DNA of 64,000 nucleotides, from positions 1,361,501 to 1,425,500 of the forward strand of contig NZ_CP016294.1 of assembly GCF_001704155.1 (NCBI RefSeq), written 5' to 3'. A program made the position numbers and the translations under genes. The notes under the pieces were generated by a model. It saw nothing but the letters and a program-made list of their open reading frames with translations. It searched no databases and had not been told where the DNA came from. This document shows, in pieces, positions 52,113 through 64,000 of this stretch (positions are counted from its first letter, which is position 1; each line of letters opens with the position of its first letter). This DNA is from Stenotrophomonas rhizophila. GTDB taxonomy: Bacteria > Pseudomonadota > Gammaproteobacteria > Xanthomonadales > Xanthomonadaceae.

Positions 52113-53021
52113 TTATTCCTTGGCCGGTACGGCGGCGGCCGCGGCACTGTCATCCACCACGCGGATCAGGCCTTCCTGCGCGGTGCTGGCAACCAGTATG
52201 CCGTTGCGGGTGAAGAACTGGCCACGGGCCAGCCCGCGCGAATCCTGTGCGCTGGGGCTGTCCAGCGAATACAGCAGCCAGTCGTCGGCGCGGAACGGGC
52301 GATGGAACCAGATCGCATGGTCCAGCGAGGCCATCTGCACGTGCGGCTGGTAATAGCTGATGCCGTGCGGGAAGGTCGCGGTGCCGAGCAGGTGGAAGTC
52401 CGACGCATAGGCCAGCAGCGCCTGGTGCAGTTCGGGCGCATCGCCCACCGTTTCATTCAGGCGCAGCCACACCTGGTGGTAGGGCGGGCGCTTGGGCGGG
52501 TGCAGTTCATCGCGCGGGTACACGTGGCGGAACTCGAACGGGCCGCCGCGCGAGAGCCAGCGCTGTACCTTGATCGGCAGCCGTTCCAGCACTTCCGGCG
52601 GCAGCGGCCGGTTCGGTTCGATGTCTTCCGGTTGCGGCACTTCGGGCATCTTGTGCTGGTGCTCGGCCCCGCTTTCGGCCTGCTGGAACGAGGCGGCGCA
52701 GAAGAAGATCACCTTGCCGTGCTGGATCGCGGTGACCCGGCGCACGGAGAAGCTGCCGCCATCGCGGGTGCGGTCCACGTCGTACACGATCGGGTGGTCA
52801 ATGTTGCCGGCGCGCAGGAAATAGGCATGCAGCGAATGCACATGCCGGCCGTTCTCGACCGTGGCCTGCGCCGCCGAGAGGGCCTGGCCCAGCACCTGGC
52901 CGCCGAACACGTATTTGGTGCCGATGTCGCGGCTCTGGCCGCGGAACAGGTTGTCTTCCAGGCGCTCGAGCGTGAGCAGGTCGATCAGCTCGGAAACGAC
53001 GGGTTCTTGCGGCTGGGACAA
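52113..53021 (-). CDS. tesB: Acyl-CoA thioesterase II
   Basis: A 302-residue double-hotdog thioesterase. It contains LEDNLFRGQSRDIGTKYVFG, GQVLGQALSAAQATVENGRH, HSLHAYFLRAGNIDHPIVYD and SLDHAIWFHRPFRADDWLLY, all strongly conserved in TesB. It hydrolyses medium- and long-chain acyl-CoAs. It lies 43 bases after the crotonase gene and just before the DUF2007 gene, a likely operon. Confidence 0.93.
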   Translation of the reverse strand: MSQPQEPVVSELIDLLTLERLEDNLFRGQSRDIGTKYVFGGQVLGQALSAAQATVENGRHVHSLHAYFLRAGNIDHPIVYDVDRTRDGGSFSVRRVTAIQHGKVIFFCAASFQQAESGAEHQHKMPEVPQPEDIEPNRPLPPEVLERLPIKVQRWLSRGGPFEFRHVYPRDELHPPKRPPYHQVWLRLNETVGDAPELHQALLAYASDFHLLGTATFPHGISYYQPHVQMASLDHAIWFHRPFRADDWLLYSLDSPSAQDSRGLARGQFFTRNGILVASTAQEGLIRVVDDSAAAAAVPAKE

Positions 53022-53064
53022 GGCGGCGGCCTGGCGTTGGGGCGGACGGGAATTATACCGGTGG

Positions 53065-53844
53065 TCAGGCTTTCCCTAACCGCGCTACCAGCGTCTGCAA
53101 TGCCTGCTGCGCATCGGGGGCATACCAGGCCTCGACGAACCGGTCCAGCCGGATCAGGTCGGCGTGCAGTGCTTCATGCAGGTCTTCGCGGGCAATGGCG
53201 CGGGTCAGCAGCATCGGCTGGCGCGGCAGCTTCAGCAGGCGACCCAGCCAGGCCACCGCGCGTGGCACCACGTCGGCCGGGGCGGCCAGCTCATCCACCA
53301 GCCCGATCTCCAGCGCGCGTTCGGCCGGCACCATTTCACCGCCGATCAGCAGCTGCGAGGCGCGGTGGTGGCCGACCACCCGGCGCATCAGGCGCTGGAT
53401 GCCTTCCGGCGCCACCAGCCCCACCTGCACCTCGTTCAGGCCGATCACCGTGGGCTGGGCCGGGTCCGGGCTGCGCGCCAGGATCCGGTAATCGCAGCAC
53501 AGCGCCAGCACGCAGCCGCCGGCCGGGGCATGGCCGGTCAGCGCGGCCACCACCGGCACGCGGCTTTCGGCCAGGGTGCGCACCGCGCCGAAGAACGCCT
53601 GCCAGCTGTCCAGCAGCTTGTGCCGGTCCTCGCCATGGCTGAGCAGGTGCGGCACGTCCATGCCGGCGCTGAAGATGCGCTCGCTGCCGGACAGCACGAT
53701 GCCGTGTACGTCATCGGCCATGGCCTGGTTGATGTCGTGGATCAGCTGACGGCACAGCTCGGTGTCCAGCGCATTGACCGGCGGGCGGGCCAGCCGCAGC
53801 TCGCGGATGGGGCCATGGTTGATCACCTCGATAAGCGTCGTCAT
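53065..53844 (-). CDS. Enoyl-CoA hydratase/isomerase-family protein
   Basis: A 259-residue crotonase-fold protein. The oxyanion-hole segments are SERIFSAGMDVPHLL and LTGHAPAGGCVLALCCDYRI. The usual catalytic glutamates are not both obvious: LNEVQVGLVAPEG supplies one acidic residue, so hydratase and isomerase activity cannot be told apart. The ATG at 53844 gives a start typical of the family. It is divergent from the copper chaperone gene, with 34 bases between starts. Confidence 0.82.
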   Translation of the reverse strand: MTTLIEVINHGPIRELRLARPPVNALDTELCRQLIHDINQAMADDVHGIVLSGSERIFSAGMDVPHLLSHGEDRHKLLDSWQAFFGAVRTLAESRVPVVAALTGHAPAGGCVLALCCDYRILARSPDPAQPTVIGLNEVQVGLVAPEGIQRLMRRVVGHHRASQLLIGGEMVPAERALEIGLVDELAAPADVVPRAVAWLGRLLKLPRQPMLLTRAIAREDLHEALHADLIRLDRFVEAWYAPDAQQALQTLVARLGKA

Positions 53845-53878
53845 GCTGCGATCTCGTTGCGGGCAGGGAACTGAGGCG

Positions 53879-54337
53879 ATGATAACCAAACCATTCGTGT
53901 GCGTATTGTTGGCGATGTGTGCGGCTGCAGCATCGGCCACAGCGGCGGAGCCGTCGTGTGTGACGGTGCGCGAGGGCTGGGTGCGGTTGCCGCCGGGCAG
54001 TTCGCCAATGGCGGCCGGTTACGGCGTGATCCACAACGGCTGCGAGGCGCCGGTAGCGGTGGTGGCCGCCGGCAGCAAGGCCTTCGGCGACGTTTCGCTG
54101 CATGAAACCACGCTGGTCGACGGCGTGAGCCGGATGCGCGCGGTGGAGCGGTTGCCGATTGCGCCGGGTGCGAGCGTGGTGCTCAAGCCGGGTGGCCTGC
54201 ACCTGATGTTGATGCAGCCGGAAGTGCCGCTTGCGAAGGGCGGCCAGGTGCCGTTGCGTTTGAGTTTGGAAGACGGCCGTAAGGTGGACGCGATGCTTGC
54301 CGTCCGTGCCGACGCCCCTAGGTCGGCAGCGCGGTAG
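53879..54337 (+). CDS. Periplasmic copper chaperone PCu(A)C
   Basis: A 152-residue protein with a signal peptide (PFVCVLLAMCAAAASATAA) and a cupredoxin-like PCu(A)C domain. The metal-site motif is visible as HETTLVDGVSRM followed by GGLHLMLM, i.e. H-x10-M-x(about 20)-H-x-M. Family members deliver Cu(I) to the CuA site of cytochrome oxidase. Two extra cysteines (SCVTV, NGCEAP) may form a disulfide. It stands alone, followed by non-coding sequence with an inverted repeat. Confidence 0.88.
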   Translation: MITKPFVCVLLAMCAAAASATAAEPSCVTVREGWVRLPPGSSPMAAGYGVIHNGCEAPVAVVAAGSKAFGDVSLHETTLVDGVSRMRAVERLPIAPGASVVLKPGGLHLMLMQPEVPLAKGGQVPLRLSLEDGRKVDAMLAVRADAPRSAAR

Positions 54338-54393
54338 ACAGCGTTAGCCTCGGAGAAACGTCATGCGTTCGTCGCACGTAGACGATTTCAGTG

Positions 54394-54492
54394 CAGTCGT
54401 TTGGGAACCGACCCTACCGGCGCCATGCCCCACTGCGTCGGTGATGCGGGTCGGGCGCGGACCCGCTGGTAGGGTCGCTCCCCAGACGACTG
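54394..54492. repeat. Long imperfect inverted repeat in the PCu(A)C-thioesterase gap
   Basis: The left arm, 54394-54418 (CAGTCGTTTGGGAACCGACC...), and the right arm, 54468-54492, pair over 25 bp with about four mismatches and end in GGTAGGGTCG. An inner hairpin GCGGGTC/GACCCGC lies at 54446-54466. A related left-arm sequence occurs at 35828-35852. The rest of the 245-bp gap (54338-54582) holds only the thioesterase terminator. Confidence 0.6.
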
Positions 54493-54545
54493 CGCGCGGA
54501 GCGTCCACGAGCGGTAGGGCATGACCACAAACGCAGACGCCTGTT

Positions 54546-54576
54546 GAACGAAACAGGCCGCCTCATCGGCGGCCTG
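54546..54576 (-). terminator. Terminator of the thioesterase gene
   Basis: The stem CAGGCCGCC/GGCGGCCTG with loop TCATC is followed on the minus strand by TTTCGTT. It begins seven bases beyond the stop. Confidence 0.85.
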
Positions 54577-54582
54577 TCTGAT

Positions 54583-54989
54583 TCAAGTAGACGCGTTGCG
54601 AATTGCGTCCGGCAGCGGGGCGCTCTTGCCGGTCTGGGTGTCCATCCACACCACCACCACGTTGCCGTCCGAATACAGCGTGCTGTCGTTCTTCTGGTCC
54701 ACGATGCGGTGGCCGATGGTCACGCTGCTGTTGCCCAAGCGCTCGACGAACAGCTCCACCACGATGTCGTTGGGCCACACGATCGGCAGGCGGTAGTTGA
54801 CGTTGGTGGCGGCCACCACCGGCGCGATCCGGTCGGTCATCGCCACGCCTTCCACGCCCAGCATCCAGCGCACGCGCGCCTCTTCCAGGTAGGAGATGTA
54901 CTTGGCGTTGTTGACGTGGCCCATGCTGTCCATGTCGCGCCAGCGCACGCTGATCGGTACGCGGGCCAGGATCTTGTGTTCGTCGCTCA

Positions 54990-54990
<1 letters not shown>
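54583..54990 (-). CDS. Acyl-CoA thioesterase, 4HBT hotdog family (YbgC/FadM-like)
   Basis: A 135-residue single-hotdog protein. VRWRDMDSMGHVNNAKYISY holds the catalytic Asp of 4HBT enzymes (D-x-M/D-x-x-G-H-V-N-N). The following LEEARVRWMLG is typical of YbgC/FadM. The substrate is unknown. Its ATG overlaps the uvrA stop as TAATG, so it is co-translated with uvrA. Confidence 0.85.
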
Positions 54991-57995
<3,005 letters not shown>

Positions 57996-58165
57996 GGGGG
58001 ATCCGTTGAAAGTGGGGCAAGCGGAGACGGCAATCGGTCAGCCTACCGAGCTTGGGATTTGGGGGCAATCAGCGACATTGCCAGCCCCTTGTCTCATCTA
58101 TTGAGACCGGCGGGCCCTGAACCTGAACGGGGTTCAGGGGAGGACGGCTCAAAGCAGGGGGTGGG

Positions 58166-58195
58166 TTGACCCGGGCTGGGGTGAGTCATTAAAAT
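58166..58195 (+). promoter_or_regulatory. Sigma-70-type promoter of rplU
   Basis: TTGACC (58166-58171) and TAAAAT (58190-58195) with an 18-bp spacer lie about 65 bases upstream of the rplU ATG. The intervening leader contains a short hairpin (CCGCC...GGCGG) that might take part in ribosomal protein autoregulation. Confidence 0.6.
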
Positions 58196-58261
58196 CCCGC
58201 TTCTGTCCGCCCTCGATGGCGGCAGTCCATAGACCACAATAACTACAGAGGAAGTCTGGTC

Positions 58262-58579
58262 ATGTACGCAGTACTGGTAACCGGCGGTAAGCAATACCGC
58301 GTGGCGCAGGGCGAAACGCTCCGCGTTGAAAAGCTCGAAGTCGAAGTCGGCAACGAGATCAAGTTCGAAGAAATCCTGATGCTGGGTGACAGCGATGGCA
58401 TCAAGCTGGGCGACGCTCTGAGCGGCGCTTCGGTCACCGCCAAGGTCGTGTCGCAGGGTCGTGCCGACAAGGTCCGGATCATCAAGTTCCGTCGCCGTAA
58501 GCACCACATGAAGCGTCAGGGTCACCGTCAGTACTACACCGAAATCGAGATCACCGGCATCGCCGGTGGCAAGAAGTAA
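58262..58579 (+). CDS. rplU: 50S ribosomal protein L21
   Basis: A 105-residue protein: [20 protein letters not shown] and [20 protein letters not shown] are diagnostic of L21, which binds 23S rRNA. Codon use is strongly biased. It is followed after 15 bases by rpmA with a good ribosome binding site (AAGGAG). Confidence 0.96.
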   Translation: MYAVLVTGGKQYRVAQGETLRVEKLEVEVGNEIKFEEILMLGDSDGIKLGDALSGASVTAKVVSQGRADKVRIIKFRRRKHHMKRQGHRQYYTEIEITGIAGGKK

Positions 58580-58594
58580 TAAGGAGAAGCAGTC

Positions 58595-58855
58595 ATGGCA
58601 CATAAGAAGGGCGTAGGCTCATCGCGCAACGGTCGCGACTCCAACCCGAAGTACCTCGGCGTCAAGATCTTCGGTGGCCAGGCCATCGATGCCGGCAACA
58701 TCATCGTGCGTCAGCGCGGCACCCAGTTCCACCCGGGTACCGGCGTCGGCCTCGGCCGTGACCACACCCTGTTCGCGCTCGTCGACGGCAAGGTGGAGTT
58801 CTCGGTGAAGGGCCCGAAGAAGCGTCGTACCGTCAGCGTCGTCGCCGAAGCCTGA
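58595..58855 (+). CDS. rpmA: 50S ribosomal protein L27
   Basis: An 86-residue protein: [40 protein letters not shown] and [14 protein letters not shown] match L27, whose N-terminus reaches the peptidyl transferase centre. The canonical rplU-rpmA-obgE order is kept, with a terminator before obgE. Confidence 0.97.
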   Translation: MAHKKGVGSSRNGRDSNPKYLGVKIFGGQAIDAGNIIVRQRGTQFHPGTGVGLGRDHTLFALVDGKVEFSVKGPKKRRTVSVVAEA

Positions 58856-58902
58856 GCTTCGCGGCACGCAGGCGCCCCCGCCCCGGCGTGGGGCCGCTGA
58901 CG

Positions 58903-58928
58903 AAAGCCCCGCTTCGGCGGGGTTTTTG
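58903..58928 (+). terminator. Terminator between rpmA and obgE
   Basis: GCCCCGC/GCGGGGT with a TTCG loop is followed by a T run. It should reduce obgE expression relative to the ribosomal protein genes. Confidence 0.85.
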
Positions 58929-58941
58929 TTTTTCACGTTAG

Positions 58942-60045
<1,104 letters not shown>

Positions 60046-60066
60046 CGCTGACGTTGCTTCCTCGGG

Positions 60067-60091
60067 AAACCCGGCTTCGGCCGGGTTTTTC
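60067..60091 (+). terminator. Rho-independent terminator of obgE
   Basis: AAACCCGGC/GCCGGGTTT with a TTCG loop and T run, 22 bases after the stop. Confidence 0.9.
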
Positions 60092-60100
60092 TGTAGGGCT

Positions 60101-60126
60101 GCCAGCCACGCAGGGCGTGGCTCTAC
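60101..60126 (-). repeat. GTAG palindromic repeat
   Basis: On the minus strand GTAGAGCCACGCCCTGCGTGGC, between the obgE and rpsT terminators; the same hairpin as at 4249. Confidence 0.75.
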
Positions 60127-60144
60127 CGTGATGTCGAGTAACGC

Positions 60145-60171
60145 AAAAAACCCGGCCAGGGCCGGGTTTTT
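60145..60171 (-). terminator. Rho-independent terminator of rpsT
   Basis: AAAAACCCGGC/GCCGGGTTTTT stem with a T run on the minus strand, about 37 bases beyond the rpsT stop. Confidence 0.9.
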
Positions 60172-60208
60172 GTACCGCACGCCGCGCCAGGCGCGGCGTT
60201 GCGCCGTA

Positions 60209-60478
60209 TCAGGCGGCCTTGAGGGCCTTGATGCGCGCGGTCAGGCGGCTCTTGTGGCGAGCGGCCTTGTTCTTGTGGATCAGACCACGCGAGCTGAAAC
60301 GGTCGAGGATCGGCTGGGCGACGGCAAAGGCTGCCTCGGCGCCGGCGGCATCGTTGGCGTCGAGCGCCTTGATCACCTTCTTGACAGCGGTGCGCAGCAT
60401 CGAACGCTGAGCCGTATTGCGCGCGTTGCGCACGACGGTCTGCTTGGCGCGCTTCTTGGCGGACTTGATATTGGCCAC
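60209..60478 (-). CDS. rpsT: 30S ribosomal protein S20
   Basis: An 89-residue basic helical protein: [20 protein letters not shown] at the start and [18 protein letters not shown] at the end match S20, which binds 16S rRNA. It is divergent from murJ with about 100 bases between starts, the usual proteobacterial arrangement. Confidence 0.97.
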   Translation of the reverse strand: MANIKSAKKRAKQTVVRNARNTAQRSMLRTAVKKVIKALDANDAAGAEAAFAVAQPILDRFSSRGLIHKNKAARHKSRLTARIKALKAA

Positions 60479-60579
60479 AGTGGTGGTTTCCTGAAAAATC
60501 GGTGTAATGGGAACAGCAAGCTGGAAAGTATGATGGCTCGAAAAATGTACGTCAAGTCAATTGTCAAGAGGAAACACGG

Positions 60580-62199
60580 GTGAGTTCACCAAGGATGTTG
60601 CGGGGCCTGCTGTCTTTCAGCAGCATGACCATGATTTCACGGGTGCTGGGCCTGGTGCGCGACCTTGCCGTCACCACCACGTTCGGCACCAATGCGGTGA
60701 CCGACGCCTTCTGGGTGGCCTTCCGGGTGCCCAACTTCCTGCGCCGCCTGTTCGCGGAGGGCTCGTTCGCCACCGCCTTCGTGCCGGTGTTCACGGAAGT
60801 GAAGGAAACCCGTTCACATGAGGAGCTGCGCGAGCTGATGTCGCGCGTGGCCGGCACCTTGGGCGCGGTGCTGCTGCTGGTCACCGCGCTGGCGCTGATC
60901 TTCGCCCCGCAGCTGGCCACCCTGTTCTCCAGCGGGGTCGACACCGACCCGGCCAAGCACGGCCTGCTGGTGGACCTGTTCCGGCTGACCTTCCCGTTCC
61001 TGCTGTTCGTCTCGCTCACCGCCTTGGCCGGTGGCGCGCTGAACAGCTTCCAGCGCTTCGCCATGCCGGCGCTGACCCCGGTGATCCTCAACCTGTGCAT
61101 GATCGCCGGCGCGCTGTGGCTGGCGCCGCGGCTGGGCGGCACGCCGGAAAAGCAGATCCTGGCGCTGGGCTGGGCCGTGCTGGCCGCCGGCGTGCTGCAG
61201 CTGCTGTTCCAGCTGCCGTCGCTGCACGGCATCAACCTGCTCACGCTGCCGCGCTGGGGCTGGACCCACCCCGGCGTGCGCAAGGTGCTGACCCTGATGG
61301 TGCCGACCCTGTTCGGCTCCTCGGTGGCCCAGATCAACCTGCTGCTGGATACCGTGATCGCGGCCAAGCTGACCGATGGCTCGCAGTCCTGGCTGTCGCT
61401 GGCCGACCGCTTCCTGGAGCTGCCCCTGGGCGTGTTCGGGGTGGCGCTGGGGACGGTGATCCTGCCGGCGCTGGCCCGCCACCATGTCAGTACCGACAAG
61501 GCCGGCTTCTCCAGCGCGCTGGACTGGGGCCTGCGCACCACGCTGCTGATCGCCGTGCCGGCCATGCTCGGCCTGATGCTGTGCGCCGAGCCGCTGATCG
61601 CCACGATCTTCCAGCATGGCCAGTTCACCGCCTTCGATACCCGCATGACCGCGCTGTCGGTATACGGCCTGAGCTTCGCCCTGCCGGCCTTCGCCCTGCT
61701 GAAAGTGGTGCTGCCGGCGTTCTATGCCCGCCAAGACACCCGTACCCCGGTGCGCGCCGGCCTGGTCGCGCTGGTGGCCAATATGGTCTTCAACTTCATC
61801 CTGCTGGCCGTGCTGTACCACGTGATGGTGCCCGAGGCGCTGAAGGCGCAGGGCGTGTGGGTGGCACTGGGCAAGCAGCCGGGCCTGCATCTGGCGCTGG
61901 GCATTGCCAGCGCGCTGTCCAGTTACCTGAATCTTGGCCTGCTCTGGTACTGGCTGGGCAAGACCGACGTGTACCAGCCCAAGGCCGGCTGGGGCGGCTA
62001 CGTGACCCGCCTGGGCCTGGCCTGCGCGGCCATGGTGGCGGTCCTGCTGGGCCTGCTGCAGCTGATGACCGACTTCACCGACATGGACAAATGGCACCGG
62101 ATCGGCAACCTCGCGCTGCTGGTCGGCGGCGGTGGCCTGACCTACCTGCTGGCCCTGGTCGCCATGGGCTTCCGCCCGCGTCACCTGCGCGAGCATTGA
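60580..62199 (+). CDS. murJ: Lipid II flippase MurJ
   Basis: A 539-residue MOP-superfamily protein with 14 TM helices that moves lipid II across the inner membrane. SMTMISRVLGLVRDLAVTTT, DAFWVAFRVPNFLRRLFAEG and SFATAFVPVFTE are diagnostic of MurJ/MviN. The start is a GTG at 60580, supported by AGAGGAAA upstream; an ATG five codons later is the alternative. It precedes ribF and ileS as in most gammaproteobacteria. Confidence 0.95.
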   Translation: MSSPRMLRGLLSFSSMTMISRVLGLVRDLAVTTTFGTNAVTDAFWVAFRVPNFLRRLFAEGSFATAFVPVFTEVKETRSHEELRELMSRVAGTLGAVLLLVTALALIFAPQLATLFSSGVDTDPAKHGLLVDLFRLTFPFLLFVSLTALAGGALNSFQRFAMPALTPVILNLCMIAGALWLAPRLGGTPEKQILALGWAVLAAGVLQLLFQLPSLHGINLLTLPRWGWTHPGVRKVLTLMVPTLFGSSVAQINLLLDTVIAAKLTDGSQSWLSLADRFLELPLGVFGVALGTVILPALARHHVSTDKAGFSSALDWGLRTTLLIAVPAMLGLMLCAEPLIATIFQHGQFTAFDTRMTALSVYGLSFALPAFALLKVVLPAFYARQDTRTPVRAGLVALVANMVFNFILLAVLYHVMVPEALKAQGVWVALGKQPGLHLALGIASALSSYLNLGLLWYWLGKTDVYQPKAGWGGYVTRLGLACAAMVAVLLGLLQLMTDFTDMDKWHRIGNLALLVGGGGLTYLLALVAMGFRPRHLREH

Positions 62200-62274
62200 T
62201 CCATGGGCACCCCGGCTATACTTCATGGCTATCCCTTGCAACGCATCGGTCCTGACGGGCCGGATTCCCAGTAG

Positions 62275-63222
62275 ATGACCAGGTTGTTCAGAAGCATCGA
62301 AGGCGGGCCTTTGTTCCCGCACGGAAGCGTGGTCTGCATCGGCGCATTCGACGGCCTGCACCTTGGCCATCGTGCGCTGGTGCGGCATGCGGCCGCGCGT
62401 GCCCGCGCGCTGGGCGTGCCCGCCGTGGCGGTCGCGTTCGAACCGCTGCCGCGCGAATACTTCGCCCAGCGCGAGCCGCCGCCGCGGCTGACCCTGGCCC
62501 GCGACAAGGTCACGATCCTGCGCGATTTCGGCGTGGATGCCATCGGCCTGCTGCGTTTCGATGCGGCCATGGCGGCCATGCCCGCCGAAGCCTTCGTCGA
62601 ACAGCTGCTGGTCAACCGGCTGGGCGCGCGGGAAGTGTGGATCGGGCCGGAGTTCTGCTTCGGCAACCGCCGCCGCGGTGACCTGGCCCTGCTGCAGGCC
62701 ATGGGCGCCGAACGCGGCTTCAGCGCCGGCGAGATCGACCCGGTGGATTTCCACGGCGAGCGCATTTCCGCCACCCGCATCCGCCAGCTGCTGCGCGAGG
62801 GCGATTTCGCCCATGCGGCTGATCTGCTCGGGCGCCCGTATGCGATCGGGGGCAGGGTAGTGCGTGGGCGCCAGCTCGGCCGTACCCTCGGCTTCCCCAC
62901 CGCCAACCTGCGCTTCCCGAAAACGCCGGCCCTGGCGGGCATCTATGCCACCTGGGTGCACGGCGTGTTCGACCAGCCGTGGCCGTCGGTATCCAGCTTC
63001 GGCACCCGGCCGACCGTGGACGGGGTGGAGCCGCTGCTGGAGGCGCACCTGTTCGATTTCCAGGGCGACCTGTACGGTCGGCATATCCAGGTTGAGTTCG
63101 TCGCCAAGCTGCGCGACGAAGAAAAGTTCCATGATCTGGCGGCATTGACCGACCAGATGCACCGTGACGCCGATCAGGCCCGTCACATCCTTTCCGAACA
63201 CAGATTGCGAGCCACTGCGTGA
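62275..63222 (+). CDS. ribF: Bifunctional riboflavin kinase/FAD synthetase
   Basis: A 315-residue enzyme converting riboflavin to FMN and FAD. The N-terminal nucleotidyltransferase domain has [20 protein letters not shown] with the GxFDGxHxGH motif and [14 protein letters not shown]. The C-terminal kinase domain has [15 protein letters not shown], then [12 protein letters not shown] possible promoter, TTGATC to TATACT with a short 15-bp spacer (62196-62222), lies upstream. Its stop overlaps the ileS start as GTGA. Confidence 0.95.
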   Translation: MTRLFRSIEGGPLFPHGSVVCIGAFDGLHLGHRALVRHAAARARALGVPAVAVAFEPLPREYFAQREPPPRLTLARDKVTILRDFGVDAIGLLRFDAAMAAMPAEAFVEQLLVNRLGAREVWIGPEFCFGNRRRGDLALLQAMGAERGFSAGEIDPVDFHGERISATRIRQLLREGDFAHAADLLGRPYAIGGRVVRGRQLGRTLGFPTANLRFPKTPALAGIYATWVHGVFDQPWPSVSSFGTRPTVDGVEPLLEAHLFDFQGDLYGRHIQVEFVAKLRDEEKFHDLAALTDQMHRDADQARHILSEHRLRATA

Positions 63223-64000
63223 GCCAGGACTACAAAGCCACCCTTCATCTGCCGGCCACCGAATTCCCGATGCGCGGCGACCTGCCCAAGCGCGAGCCGG
63301 GCATTCTGTCGCGCTGGGAAGACGAGGGCCTGTACGCCCGCCTGCGCGAGAACGCGCAGGGTCGCCCGCTGTTCGTGCTGCACGACGGCCCGCCGTACGC
63401 CAATGGCCAGATCCACCTGGGCCATGCGGTCAACAAGATCCTCAAGGACATCATCGTCAAGTCGCGCTACCTGGCCGGCTTCGATGCGCCCTACGTGCCC
63501 GGTTGGGATTGCCACGGCCTGCCGATCGAAATCGCGGTCGAAAAGAAGTGGGGCAAGGTCGGCGTCAAGCTCGACGCCGTCGAGTTCCGCCAGAAGTGCC
63601 GCGAGTACGCCGAAGAGCAGATCGACCTGCAGCGCCGCGACTTCAAGCGCCTGGGCGTGATCGGCGATTGGGACAACCCGTACAAGACCCTGAGCTTCGA
63701 TTTCGAAGCCAATGAAATCCGCGCGCTGTCCAAGATCTTCGCCAACGGCCACATCGTGCGCGGCGCCAAGCCGGTGCACTGGTGCTTCGATTGTGGCTCG
63801 GCCCTGGCCGAAGCGGAAATCGAGTACCAGGACAAGACCTCGCCGGCCATCGACGTGGCCTACGTGGCGCGCGATTCGGCGCAGCTGGCCGCGCGCTTCG
63901 GCGTGAGCCTGCCGGCCGATGTCGAGGTCGCCGTGCCGATCTGGACCACCACCCCGTGGACGCTGCCGGCCTCGCTGGCGGTGTCGTTGGGCGCGGATAT
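63219..64000 (+). CDS. ileS: Isoleucyl-tRNA synthetase (N-terminal part, cut by the window)
   Basis: The first about 260 residues of a class I aminoacyl-tRNA synthetase. [20 protein letters not shown] holds the HIGH-type signature (HLGH), followed by [18 protein letters not shown] and [18 protein letters not shown] at the start of the editing domain, with [14 protein letters not shown] near the window edge. The start is a GTG at 63219 that overlaps the ribF stop (GTGA). The gene runs past the end of the window. Confidence 0.96.
   Translation, partial: MSQDYKATLHLPATEFPMRGDLPKREPGILSRWEDEGLYARLRENAQGRPLFVLHDGPPYANGQIHLGHAVNKILKDIIVKSRYLAGFDAPYVPGWDCHGLPIEIAVEKKWGKVGVKLDAVEFRQKCREYAEEQIDLQRRDFKRLGVIGDWDNPYKTLSFDFEANEIRALSKIFANGHIVRGAKPVHWCFDCGSALAEAEIEYQDKTSPAIDVAYVARDSAQLAARFGVSLPADVEVAVPIWTTTPWTLPASLAVSLGAD

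Overview
The window is GC-rich (roughly two thirds G+C by eye) bacterial chromosome. It is gene-dense, with no rRNA, tRNA, prophage, insertion sequence or CRISPR array visible. Gene content (minCDE, murJ-ribF-ileS, rplU-rpmA-obgE, argP/argO, a complete malonate decarboxylase operon, several S9 peptidases) and many short palindromes carrying a GTAG tetranucleotide at one end point to a Xanthomonadaceae member, most likely Stenotrophomonas. The palindromes resemble the SMAG repeats described from S. maltophilia. The species is inferred from gene families and repeats, not from a search.

Layout. 1-4.2 kb: tail of an unknown gene, a small operon (PNPOx-like stress protein, DUF72, Nei-type DNA glycosylase), a methyltransferase and an MHS-type transporter. 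4.3-12.7 kb: malonate decarboxylase locus on the minus strand, in transcription order mdcA-C-D-E-G-B-H, then a MatC-like carrier and a GntR/FCD regulator. 12.8-17.7 kb: siderophore-type TonB receptor with a Fur box, malate:quinone oxidoreductase, a small membrane protein. 17.8-19.5 kb: divergent argP/argO. 19.6-26.4 kb: two tandem S9 peptidases and an autotransporter. 26.6-35.4 kb: POT peptide transporter, DUF1624 acyltransferase-like protein, OPT transporter, another S9 peptidase, DUF819 transporter. Together these suggest a life style built on peptide uptake and breakdown.

35.9-44.2 kb: HExxH protein, minE-minD-minC, GNAT, a DesK/NarL-type two-component pair, SRPBCC protein, DUF423, an AlkA-type glycosylase and an M15 peptidase. 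44.2-46.0 kb: a four-gene operon (SPFH membrane protein, ribbon-helix-helix protein, DUF4177, PH-like membrane protein) headed by a perfect 21-bp dyad. 46.1-54.3 kb: purT, a phosphatase-fold lipoprotein, bpt, an EF-hand protein, an ECF sigma factor fused to a membrane domain, DUF2007, tesB, a crotonase and a PCu(A)C copper chaperone. 54.6-64.0 kb: thioesterase, uvrA, rplU-rpmA, obgE, rpsT, murJ, ribF and the start of ileS.

The most unusual signal is not a gene. Four intergenic elements of about 105-180 bp share a conserved inner core with two small hairpins, each built on CATGGAtG. The core is enclosed by a 26-30 bp stem whose sequence differs between copies while pairing is kept, including compensatory changes. 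One copy (35.5 kb) has its first hairpin loop replaced by three further hairpins and sits inside a still larger inverted repeat. This looks like a structured RNA or cruciform-forming mobile repeat family. A second theme is that GTAG repeats supply the stop codon of four genes and encode the C-terminus of MdcG.
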